64,000 bases of DNA, taken from contig JBBBDQ010001454.1 in the NCBI GenBank assembly GCA_037127315.1, positions 238,501 through 302,500 of the forward strand, given 5' to 3'. This DNA is from Ascarosepion bandense (Eukaryota > Mollusca > Cephalopoda > Sepiida > Sepiidae). The notes below the pieces were generated by a model, which was not told where the DNA came from, did no database searches, and saw only the letters and a list, made by a program, of their open reading frames with translations. The translations under genes were made by a program, and so were the position numbers. Numbering within the stretch: the first letter of the stretch is position 1; each line of letters begins with the position of its first letter. Below, piece by piece: positions 14,801-27,700 of this stretch.

Positions 14801-17800
14801 AACAAAAAGTATGGGTGACACTGTACATCGCAATTCCAACTTAAAGTCTACTCCAGCTAGTCACATAGTCTTTTGTAGGGAAATGCATGAGGAAACCATC
14901 AAAATAAATTCCTAGCATAATAGATGTTTCCTCTGGAATATGGTACATTTGTAATGATAATTGTGTCATATGGTGGAGTACTGATCTGTAGGCATTAGCC
15001 AAATCTAACCAAATGATAGCCAAATCTTTTTGCTTTTTGAATGGCCTCCCAGATCACATTTCCATGCTCTAAGTGACCAACTTTTCCTAGAATACCACCC
15101 TTCTGTACACGAGTATCAATATATTTGTTATTGAAAAGACATGTGCAATATTAATGCCAAAACTGCAAAAAATATATTTCCTTCTACATTGAGAAGTGAA
15201 ATTGACTGATGTCTTTGGAATTCTTTTCTTTGGGTATGTAAACCCCATCGGCTATCATCCACTTGGCTGATATGGTAGTTTTTCCATGCCAACTTTAAGT
15301 TAGTATGTAACCATTTAAGAAGTGTAGGATATTTTTATATAGAAAGGTATTCTGCTAGGGCCAGGTGTAGATTTATTCCTACTCTTGTTGACTATGTGTT
15401 TTAAATCTTTGTGTGTGGGTAGTTTCATGTCAAACTTCCCTTTAGAGATGGCTGACCAAAATAAGTTGCTATAATGATCTAGAGGAATATGTTTTTTGAG
15501 ATCTCTTAAATGTTCCTCTAGAATATTTTTCTCTATTTTAAGCACACCTGATCTTGGTTAGTCAAATATGTTCTTCACATATTTGTAAGGTTCCTGGAAA
15601 AAACGTTCTTGGTCTTTCCTCCATTTGACCTTAGATTTTCTGCTCTGTTAAGAGCTTTGTGTCTCTGTTTAAGGTTTTGCCAGATTTTAAGCAAGCCCTC
15701 CTCATCAAAATTTGCAAAACAGATTTTCCTTTTTAGATTTCTTTTCTTGTTTCTAAGATCCTGCATTAATTTTGGGTGATGGCTTATCATTTTCCTCTTG
15801 CATGTCATAGATTTCCTTACAAACCCTGAAGATGATTTCACTTTTTTTATTCAAACGTTTGTGATATTTCTTTTCCCCCAGCTCTTTATGTAGTGTTTTG
15901 CTAATGATCTAGCATACACCACGCTTTTGAGTTGGATGCTGGTGGAAATTTGATTCTTGGCAATTTGAGTTGCATCTCATCCTTTGATTCAACAGCTTGG
16001 ATATCCTCAGCACTGTGGTATGCATCCTGGCATTGGTTTTCCGACGTCTTATCTGTGGTGACAGAGCACTGCTCTTGAACTGTTTTCAGAAAAGCACAAC
16101 CCATTTTTGTGTGTTTCCCACAAACACATGGGAAGTCTCTATGATTTTCTATATTCATGATTCATTTTTCATTTCGGGTTTGTTGCCAATTATTTCATTT
16201 GGATTCGTCATCCTCCCTCCCTTTCAGTGAATCTTGAGGGCATTTCCTTTTATTTTTCTCTTTAGCACCTATTTAATGATCTCTGGGTTGCTGGCTCGGT
16301 GAGATCATCTGGTCTTTCCCAGTGTCCCGTCTTTCCAGGTGTCTGCTAGTCTGTTCCGAACCGCCATTTATTTAGTCTATTCCTGAAAACCAACAGATTT
16401 ACCATAAGTTTGAAGAAGAAATTACTTGGAAATTACTTAATTTTCTATAATTATAGGCATACAATTGTGTTCAAAATATATTAAAGCCATAAAATTATGT
16501 GCAAAATATTTAGATTTTGGCATTAAATAACCCATAGAGATTAGTATGCTGCTAAATAAAATCAACTGTTAACCAATAAACTTGTGCATAATATGAGGAA
16601 TTTTGAATGAAAATTAAAGGCAAAAAGTGTGTGGGGAGATTGTTTTAATGCATATGTTTTCAGAAATTTTTACTCAGTTGAAAGAAACTCTTATTTGAAA
16701 CAGCAAGATTGCAAATACACTCAGTTATCACAATAGATAATAAGCAGTCAAGTGTTGATAACAATTGTTTACAAAAGGTATTTGATATGTTAGCAATATT
16801 TGTTTTTTTTGGTAATTGGTGTAATGTTTAAAATTAGTTTTGCTCACAAGATAAAGCTTGGTTATATTTTTATTTTCTTTATTTTTTTATAAAGTTTTCT
16901 CTCTTGATTTTTCATGGAAGATAATATTTTTTTTTATTTTCATAGTTTATTTTTTATATATATTTATATATATATATATATATAGTGATCATCATCCACG
17001 TATACTGTCTTAATATGTATAGGAAAGAATATTAATAAAAAGTTTTGAATTTAAAAATGTACTTTTTTTGAACAGAATTTGTTTATTTTTATTATATTTT
17101 ATATTTGAGACCGTCCTCGGTCCTTCATCAGAAACAAGTGATTTTACACCACGTGATGTAAACAAAAAAAATATTCGGACGCTATCGTGAAATACGTTTC
17201 TAATTCAAATTTAAAAATTACTTGTTTCTGATGAAGGACCGAGGACGGTCTCAAATATAAAATATAATAAAAATAAACAAATACTGTTCAAAAAAAGTAC
17301 ATTTTTAAATTCAAAACTTTTTATTAATATTCTTTCCTATATATATATATATATATTATAGACCACAAAAATCTAAGCAAGTCAAGCATAGATAAGAATA
17401 TGAGAACCAGTAATAAAGAGTGCTAGAGAAAAACAAAAAAAAATTGTAATATTAGCTTTGGTAAAAACAAAGTCTCTGTGACATTAGGTTTATAAGTCTC
17501 AAAAATTCACTGACTGATGTCCATAAGGACACATGGCCCAGCGGATAAAAAGCATTGGTTGAAGTAATCCAAAAAGTGACTTATCCAAATAGTTGTGAGT
17601 TCAATACCTGACCACATGGAGAGTTGAGTTGCTAAAGAGAATTAATTGAAACTTGAGATATCCAGAAAAGGCATGGCACATAGAACAAGAACAATGTACC
17701 CTTGTAGACTAGACAAAGTGTTCTGTTCGAAATTACAACATTTATCCATCAAAGAAGGTCAGAGCTTACAATGGTTGAAACGTGAATATGACAATAAAGA

Positions 17801-20341
17801 TGAGGACAACAGTTCAAATAATGTAAATAGTGTAAATAATTGTCATATCAAACAGAAAATTATGATAGATGAATTAAAACTGTAAAATCTATTGCTGGGT
17901 GTGTCTAATTAGCAGCTTTCCCTTAAAATATGTTTAGAAATGTAAATTAGAAGAAACACAATGGTTAAACATCTCATTCATTTCTATCTTTAATATAATG
18001 AAAAATTAAATATTTTAGTGAAATATACAGGATGCCATTGGTAAATTGTCGCCATTTTATATTTTTAATTTTGTACATGTGTGTTATTTATTTTTGATTT
18101 TGTTGACTGCACAGTATAGTAGGGGCAGTTGGGCTCTATCTGTGAGAAAAAGAGAACAATGACTCAATTTACTAGGCCATAAATTTGAAAATAGCTAGCT
18201 GTACTGCTTGGCATTCATGGCAGAAGCTGCAGTACAAACATTTCAGAGTATGTGGGTGTGGGATAGTGCAGAGGATTCGGAAAGAGTTGGATGAATCTAA
18301 TGGTGATTTCAAAGGTACGTCAGCTTGGAAAACTCACTTTGATTGTTCTGATAAAAAAAAAACTGGATTTGTTAGTGAGGGCCTCAAACTCAATACAGAG
18401 GCCTGCATCTGCCTTGAGGAGGTAGTGCTACTTTGGATCCAGAGGGTGGCTGCTGAATGTTAGAATAGGATGTCAGTGTTATTTTCATTTTTGTGTAATT
18501 TGGACAACAATTTATCCATTGCATCTTGTATATATGACATTGAGATTCTAATGAATAATATGGTGCAACTTTTCACAAAAGATTTCCATAGAGATTGCTG
18601 TACTACAGGGTCATATTATTCTCAAGGATGTAATTTATTTCCTGCTTTTAGTTTCAGAAAATAGGGGTCATATTATATGCAAGAAAATAGAGTAGTTTTG
18701 GTTATAAATAAATTACTTATGATTTAAAATGAGAAATACAATTTGAATTTTTTTTAGAGTTAAGCAGGATGTTTATTGGAAACCTTGCAACTTTTAAAAA
18801 AAATCTTTTAGTGTAAGAATTTGTACAAGAGATAATTCTTATAAGAATTCTTTGAGAGATTTCATGCCTCCTGCTTGCCTTGACTTGAGTTAACAAAAAT
18901 TGTACAATTTTTGAGTTTCACTTTAAGCATAAAAAGCTAAATTGATTGGTTAGTTGTTAGTGACTGTACCAAAAGCTCTACAACTGAAATTCTATAACTT
19001 AATCATGAGAGAGATAAGTAAAATGTTAATTTTTAAAATTAGCAAGATACTAAAATTTTGTAATACTAATTGCTTTGAATTTCACTATTTGTTATTTCTT
19101 TGTTTCTTGTATTTCTTTGTTGTTTCTTTTCTAGTACCTGTGGGTACAGACCTTCAAACTGCAACTCTTGAGTACCTTGGACCAAACCTACATGTTGTCA
19201 TGCAGAGTCGAAAGATGGAACTTGAATATCTTCGGCGTTTAGTAGAAAGTTTATTTCCCTTCATTTTGCAGCCACATGCCTTACACTCCAAGTAAGAACC
19301 ATTTCATATTAAGTGGATTCACAATCACCAGAAATTAAACTCTAAATATAAATGACTGTTAAAGTTGCTTGGCAATTATATTGTTCATTATCTTTACTCT
19401 CCAGTATGGAGAATAAACAATAGAGTTGTGTATATTTTGTGAATTGTTGTCATTATGTCTGCTTTTAACATATTATTTCAGCTTATATATTCTTTGGCTC
19501 TTCTCTGGTCTAAGTTGTATCCATTGACAAGTTCATCATGTCATATTTATTTTAGCTGTTAAGGCCTTTTGTATCAACACTAGACCATTTGACAATCAAC
19601 TAGGATACTAGGAATGTTGTTCTCTACAATACAGCTTGTTTCTTTATATAAATGGCTAAAGTGCTTCCTTGCTAACAGATTGTCTGTGACTTGTTGATGG
19701 CAATAGTTGCCATGCAAATTTTAGCAATAAAGCCATCTATGTTTCAAGACTGCATTTTACAAAGAGCCAATTATTTAAGAGAACACAACTTTTACCTACC
19801 CCAAACACACCTTAGCTCTTCCCAAGAACTGCTGCTTTGTGAAATGAACTTCTGGAAAGATGTTTTTTTTTTGTTTAATTTTTTTCATAATGTTCATACA
19901 ATACAAGACTAAAGAGCCACTAAAAGTGGTGGATTACTGTGTGGACATTAGCATAAGAAAGAACAAGTGTTAGAAGTTTTAAAATATTTATTATTATCTC
20001 CTATATATGTAAATCATTTTCACAACCAACATCCAACATTGCCTGATGATGAGATTCTATCTTGAAACAGAAAGTTCCATGTTGCAATGTACATTTAAAT
20101 TCATAATTATATGATTATTTTAAGCTCTACAATATTTATTGTATTGAGCACTGTTTATAAAAAAATTAATGCCAGGGGACTTAAAACTGTAAAACCTTGG
20201 ATCCTCTTCACCTGGATATATATATATATATATATATATATATTCTTTATTTGTAAACGAGTTATTACGCAACCTAAGTTTCTACTATGTGGTGTCTTCA
20301 GCTAATTTGCAATATTAATCACTATATATATATATATTTAT

Positions 20342-20372
<31 letters not shown>

Positions 20373-21000
20373 GGACAAAATAATGGAAACACCTTGTATC
20401 ATAATAGCATAATTTGGGAAATTTGATTAAACAGTCAAAACTTGTTTATTTTTATGTTTGCTGATTTAATATTAGTAGTACTTCATTTTTTTTGCTAAAA
20501 TTAATTTTTACAAATATTATTTAAATAAGTTTATTAAAATCAACAGTCAGGAGTATTTAAGAATTTTAAGTGAACAACTTAATCCTATGGTTAAGGAACT
20601 TTTTCCGAAAAAAAACGCCATCTTTCAGAATGAGAATGCACTCATTCATACTGTTAAAATTGTCACTGAATGGCACAAAGAACATTCTAGTGAAGTAGAA
20701 CATCTTATCTGGCCACCACAGTCCCCAGATCTCAACATCATAGAACATATATGGTTCATTTTAGAAAAACAAGTGATGAGTCAACATCCTCCATCATCAT
20801 CATCATTGAAAGAATTGGAGACTGTTTTTGCTGAAGAATCGATAAAAATTCCTCTGCAAACAATTCAAATTTTGTACGAGTTGATTCCATGCAGAATTCA
20901 AGTCATAATTACTGCCAAAGGCAGTCCTACTCCATATTGAAATAAATTTACTTGAAATTTCAAGGTGTTTTCATTATTTTGTCCACCATGTGTGTGTGTG

Positions 21001-21075
<75 letters not shown>

Positions 21076-24000
21076 ACACACATACACACACACACACACT
21101 TATAAAACACTGAAAAAATTTTTAACCTGAGAACTTTTAGAAAACAAGTTTTAAGGTAATGAGGAGATCATTCTGTCAGCCTTGGTTGATTTATTTATTT
21201 CCTCCTGAAATTGAATGTTCTCATATTGTGCTACATCATTTCACTCATTGGATGAGTAGAACCAGCTTGCCAGTTTCTGATCACGGAAAATAATTACACA
21301 AGCTAAAATGTTAGCAGAATAAGAATGAAACTATTCATATAATCATTTTTGTATGTCATTTTTTTTTTTTAATCATTTAACCCCCCCCCCCCCCCGGGCA
21401 ATAAAGCCACTAAGATGATCAGGGGGTTACTGAGTGTGAAAAAATATTAGGAGAAGATAGACATTAAGGAGAGAGAACAATAAAACAACAGGAATTAAGA
21501 CAAAAGATAATGATTGACGTTGCATTTAAATTTTTGAAAGAGTAAAGTTGATTGAAAAAGAGTTCCACAAACAAGAAGTACGAGAGAAGAAACAGCAAAG
21601 ACCTTATGGTTACATCTAGTTATTTTGATTGCAAAATGATGAGACCTAGTTGCCAATCTAGTTCTTGGCTTAAATTCATAAAGTTGAGTCACAAAAGTGG
21701 AAACAATGTTTATTTTGTTATAACACAAAAATGTGGCACAAGGCCAAAAGGAGGTTTAGGAGAAAGCTGATCTTCACTCTATCTTAAACTTAGCTAGCCA
21801 CAATTACTGACCTAAATATACTAAAGTTTTCTTTGCACTAAAACAATACGTTCTTACTTACCATTACAGCCACTTCAAAGTCTGTATGTAGTACTAACTA
21901 AACCCCCATAAAAAGTGGAAAGCTCATCAGAACAATTACCATGAAAATATTTATAGAAAAGGTACAGGGAAGCTACATTTATTTTATTTATTTTTTTTAA
22001 TTGTATCACCCCAAGCAAGGCAGTAATGCCACTGATGTGCAGGGGGCTACATAAGAGTAAAAAAGATTAAGTAGAAGAGAGTGAAGAGTAAGACAAACCA
22101 GTTAGAAAGGAGCAAGAGAAGGATGGGAATACAGGTGTGATGACAGTTGCAAAGGTGGAAAGAAAGGAAAGGATATACAGGGTGGTGAAGAAAGAACTAG
22201 AGTCAAGTAGTTAAGAGATAAATATTGACATTGTATTTAAATTCCTGGAGATTGTAGCTGTCAGGAAAGCAAGAATATGGAAGCGAGTTCCACAGGCGGG
22301 AAGTGCGAGAAAAATATTAGCAGTGGGAAAGTGAACAAAGCTGAGATGTCAGGTCAGGACTGATAACATTACATAAGATCAGAATATATTTAGTTGTTGT
22401 GGTTTTACGCATGTAGTTTGGGAATAATGAAATTTCCTAAAATAATTCAGAGCAATTATACCAGCAAGCATTTAAGTATCATAGTACATTAGGTTAATAG
22501 TAAAGATTTAAACAATTACTGGAATTCTAAAAATGAATATTTTTTTAAGGAAAAGATTGAACAGGTGAAGAGGCTCATCCCTTGTTTCCTGTTTAGGATG
22601 TGGTTTCCGGCTTTCTCTTTTCCAATCTTTTTACCCTTACGTAGCCCCCTGCGCATCAGTGACATTATCGCCTTGCTTGGGGTGATATGATTAAAAAAAA
22701 AAAAGTAATTTTTTTTTTCATTCCCTCTTTCAGGTGTATGTGCTCATTAGTTTGTGAAGTTGGTGCCGGTTCTCTTTTACAGTTGGCTATGAATACTATT
22801 GCTGATCCTGTAAGTGACTTTTATAATAATTTTATTATTTTTCTTCCATTCAGCTATTTATTGATTCTTTCTCTTTCTCTTTTTTTTTTTAAATATCAAT
22901 GCATTATTTTTATTCATGTTTATATTATTAGTAATATTATTTTGTATAGATTATATTATCCAATATATCATTGTCATCAGCATTGTTTAACGTCTGTTTC
23001 CATGCTAGCATTGGTTGGATGGAGTTTTCTTGATGGCTCTTTTCCAGGCTACCCAATTTTGTGTGAAGCCCAGCTGTAATCGCAACTTCCTTAAATCATC
23101 TTTAATAAGCTTGGTTCCTGTTTTACATGGTATACCTATCATAAGTAATTGAACCGTGATGAAATATTGGAGTGAGTTCTATAGATGTATCTCTTTACTA
23201 ACACTAACCAGTTTAGGATACTGGAAGCTCTGTTTTTATCAAGACACCATCTTTAGGAAGATTACTTATTAAAGTTAAAGAGTTCAGTTTATCCTTTTCT
23301 ACACAGAGTAGGTGTAGAGGTTTTTACTTCAGATATTTCCTTCTCTTATATAAGTTGCTATCCGAAGCTAAAGACTTTTACCCGGCCTAAGCAGTTTAAT
23401 CTCCTACTTAGGACACCTCTTTCACTATTTGCCCATACTTGAAACTCTGACAGGTGTTACCAAGCTGGGTCAGGGTAGACCTGGGAGCAACAGCAATTAA
23501 TAGGTGGTTCCTGGCTCCTCAAAACCTACAATCTCTTGATCAGAGGCCTTGCTGCTGGATGTAGTTTATCATTATGCTTAAGACCAATATTACCTAATAT
23601 GTTTTTTCTATTTTCATTTTATTATTTACAATTAATTTTCCTTTTGAGATAAAATGACTCCTGATAAAAATTAATTCATCTTGAAGTAAAGGCAAGAGTC
23701 CAGAAGAGAATTTTACAAGCAAGAAGTGCGAGAGAAGAAACTGTCAGCATTCAATGAGTTTTGACAATATAGTATTACTCGAAAAAATTGAGATTCCAGT
23801 TCAGTTTAATCTCAAACAGAGTCTATAGCCTTGCTAATAATATTAGTTTTATACCCAATTATTTTTTCTTTCAGAAATACAAATATTATAACTGATATAT
23901 TTTGATAAGCAAAGTAACCATAAAAGGTGATGGGATTATTTATATGTGGTTGAGCACTTCTGCCTTTGATCAATGTGTAGTATCTGTGCACTCAGTAAAT

Positions 24001-24359
24001 GGTGTCGTACACACAAAACACAGACATTTATCAATAATGTAAAAATGAAGGTTAAATTTTGTATTTGTGTTGTACTTAGAAAATATCAGAAACTTTTACA
24101 TTTTCTTGTTTCTGTTTAAATACTTAATGAATATGAAATTTATCAAAATAACATTTACTAGTGAATAATTATGATTTATGCATCTTCAGAGAAATTTTTA
24201 ATGTAGGAAATGTTATGCATTTTACATTAAAAAAAAATCTAATGGAAAGTTCCAGAGATTAACAAAATGGAATCAACAGCTGACATATTTGATTTATTTG
24301 TTTGAACATTATTTTTAATTGATACTCATTTTTGAGTAAATATTCTGTTTTTAATTAAA

Positions 24360-24408
<49 letters not shown>

Positions 24409-24572
24409 TCTACCGGCCTGATTACTTATGAGAAATTTTGTTACTTTGATTAGATTGTGGAATAATTCATGGTTGAGTGGTCTAAGATGTACCAGATCGA
24501 TTGGTAGCTTCCCCTATGTTGTTATGGCACACATTTTCATAACAAAATTTCTCAGAAATAATCAGGTTGTTA

Positions 24573-24607
<35 letters not shown>

Positions 24608-24687
24608 CTTTAAAAACAAGGAATTTATTAATTTTATAATTTATTATTTTTAAAGTAGTGTACAAATTTTGTACCTCCAAACATTTG

Positions 24688-24735
<48 letters not shown>

Positions 24736-27700
24736 CATACACACTGTTTAATTAAAAAAAATATCTACTCAAATACAAGTATTGATTAAGAATAATGTTC
24801 AAACAAATTAAATATATATATATATATATATAAACAAATAAGAAGCATTTATAAATTTAACATTTTGCTTTTATTTGACATGTTAAATTTATAAACGTTT
24901 CATATTTTTTCCTTATCCTATCATTCTGTTACATTTTAATCCATATTTGATCCCAATTCATATATCTGTGTGTGTTTAATTAACTACATGTAATTAATCA
25001 CATGCACACACACACACACACACACACACATTACTGATTATTATATAACTACTGAATTGATTGTTACATATTATTTTATCATGTAAGGTTTGACTTTATG
25101 CATAACAATTCCAATTTACTTCACTTAATTCTAATATTCCTGTTGAGAATGGACTACTATAAAGAAAAACTTGTTTACATTAATAGTAAAAAGATATCCA
25201 AAAAAAAGTTAACATGGAACAAAATAAATTAAAGTCCCTATATTAGCAACCTAGACTCATTACTTTCTAATGAGATATTTCATTGTTATGGTAAAATGTT
25301 ACATGTTCACTTTGAGTGACACAATAATTCTTTGTTACCCCAATAACAGAATATGTAATTGCTAAACAGTGAGATCAGATTGAAATTCTTGAAACCTACT
25401 TTCTTTTGGAACAAAGCTGCAAGTGTGGGGTATCCACAGGGAATCATGTTCATTACTCAGTATTAATGGTTAATCAAATTAGCTTGTTAACTATTACAGT
25501 GTCTCAAGTCGCCTAACAGTGAGATAAATTTGAGTAATCAGTAAAATTACATTGATACATTACATTTAGTATCTTAACATATATAAATGGTTGAGCTTAA
25601 TATGGTAAGGGATATAACTCTATAATGTAGGTTGATAGTTGTCTTCCATGATGAAAAATTATAGTTTTAATATTTAGGTGCATTTATAATAGTAGGTACC
25701 TCTACCAAATCACTGAAAAATCAGCATAGTATGAAGAAAAAAGGCTCCAAACTTAATAAAAACGAACTTTTTCCATCAAAATGTTTGCTGTTATTAAGAG
25801 GAAAGATCAAAGTATTTTTTAATTATTTTTAACTTATGAAATTTTGGTAAAAAATCTTGTTTTGATTTTAGTTAGCAGGTAACCAAATTGTTATGAGAGC
25901 TTACAATGGAAAATGTGATATTATGTAACTCAGTATTTTTTTCTTTTTTTTCTTTTTTTTGAAGAACAAATGAATTTGGAAATTCTTGCAAAAATGAAAT
26001 AATTGTTGGATTTTAATGAAACTTTGAGGACTTAGTCACAAATGAATGAAATTATTATTTTAAAAACATCTTGGTAAATAAGTTTTTTTTTTTTTACATC
26101 TGTACCCTTTCGCCCGTTCACATAAATTCATGAAATTTTAAGAAATTAAATTTTTTTGTGAAAATTGGTTTTAATAGTTAAACACAGGACTTGTTGAGGA
26201 ATGTAAATCTATTTTTTATTTTTGAAACATTTGGCCTTTATTTCTGAAAATCTGCTCTGAATAGTAAAATAAAAAATGCAATAAAACTATCACATTATTC
26301 AACTGGCCAAGTTTTTATTTGCTTTAATAATATATATTAAGGACATTATAGTCTGAAGAAAAGATTTTTTCGATTAATAATGAAATTTTACACAAATTGT
26401 TTTCATTGTTTTTAATTAGTATAATAATTTACTAAATTATTTAAAATATACTTCAAAGATTTGTTAGGATTAGATTATTAAGTGAAGATTTTATTTACTA
26501 ATTGAAAAGTTTAGCACAAATAGCCATGTCTTTGTATTTTTTAAATAATTTTTTCTTGTGTATTTGAAGTTTTTGTTTTGTTTTTTTGTCTGGTAATTTC
26601 TATGTGTACATTCAAAGGTCATGTATTTCACGTTTTTTTCCTCTTACAGGAAAAAAAATTGTGCAATTATGTCACTTGCAATCACTATACACTTGTCTTT
26701 TCTTGCATCTGTCAAATACATTACATTTCAAATACAGGGGAAAGGTTGGAAAGTTCAGCTCTGTATTTAAGAAACAGTTTTATTCTAAATTCAATGCTAT
26801 GAATTAGTAATACTTGTGTAAATCAGATTAATTTAGCATTAAATTTTCTAATTTTCCAAAAATGTGTCACAGATTTATATTTTATTATTAAAACAGAGAA
26901 AAGCTATCTTTTCATTTTAGCTTTAATTGAAATCTAAAAGTTTAAATTTACTGTTTCTAGCAAGAAAAATACTTTGTAATGTATTTTTCAAACAGAAATT
27001 GAAATCAATTTTTTAAATATTTTCTAAAATAGTGAATTAGCAACCTTTTTTGCTGTTTTTCATTGCAATGTAATTTTCTTTATTAAAAAAACTTTCAAAA
27101 AAATATATTTATGAAACTTTGAGGAATATTAGTTGTAATTTGAAACAAATATTTTTTACTTTAAAATAAACAAAGCAGATAAATGAATTTTTAAAACAAA
27201 CAGTAGCTGTAAATTATATCTTTCAAGGCCTGTCAAGCACTTGGCACACACAGATAAGGTTTACATGTTTATTGCTGTCCTATGGAACATTTATTTATTA
27301 AAATAATTTAAGAAAATGATGGCCTAATATTTTTTTATATAATTTTCAAGTACTCAGTATTCTTAAAAATGTTGGAAATATTCTCCATGGTCTAATTTTA
27401 GGAATGTTGACTTAAAATTTACTATACCTGAAAATGGGATCAATGACTAATGTCGTGTATTGTCATCCATACTTTCAAAATTGGCATATTTTATATACAT
27501 AAATACAAAAAAAAATTTTTAATTATTTAAAAAAAATTGGTGTATGATGATTTGTATTAAGTTTTTTAATTTTTTTTTTAATTAATAACAATTTAATAAT
27601 CTAAAGCAGACAAAGTTTGAAGAATTTAAAAAGAAATTTTGAAATTTTATAAATTATGATAATGAAAAAAATGAATACAATTCTAAAAATTCATTATTCA

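Noticed and set aside
13570..14915. Plus-strand open frames in the RLE LINE
   Set aside because: They are antisense shadows of the minus-strand element.
12157..18700. Pair of pogo/Tigger-like ends (TTTCCTTGTGCATAATATG near 12161 and a TATTATATGCAAGAAAATA segment near 18670)
   Set aside because: The short matches are too decayed to define an element, and nothing between them links the two.
21378..21395. C-homopolymer runs (also 47853, 48956, 55703, 62612) as functional quadruplex-type elements
   Set aside because: Single C runs without regularly spaced partners; they mostly sit at ends or tails of repeats and look like replication slippage.
24412..24571. Hammerhead-like reading of the CCTGATTA ends
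   Set aside because: G8 is missing and stems II/III cannot be drawn; kept only as an inverted-repeat element.
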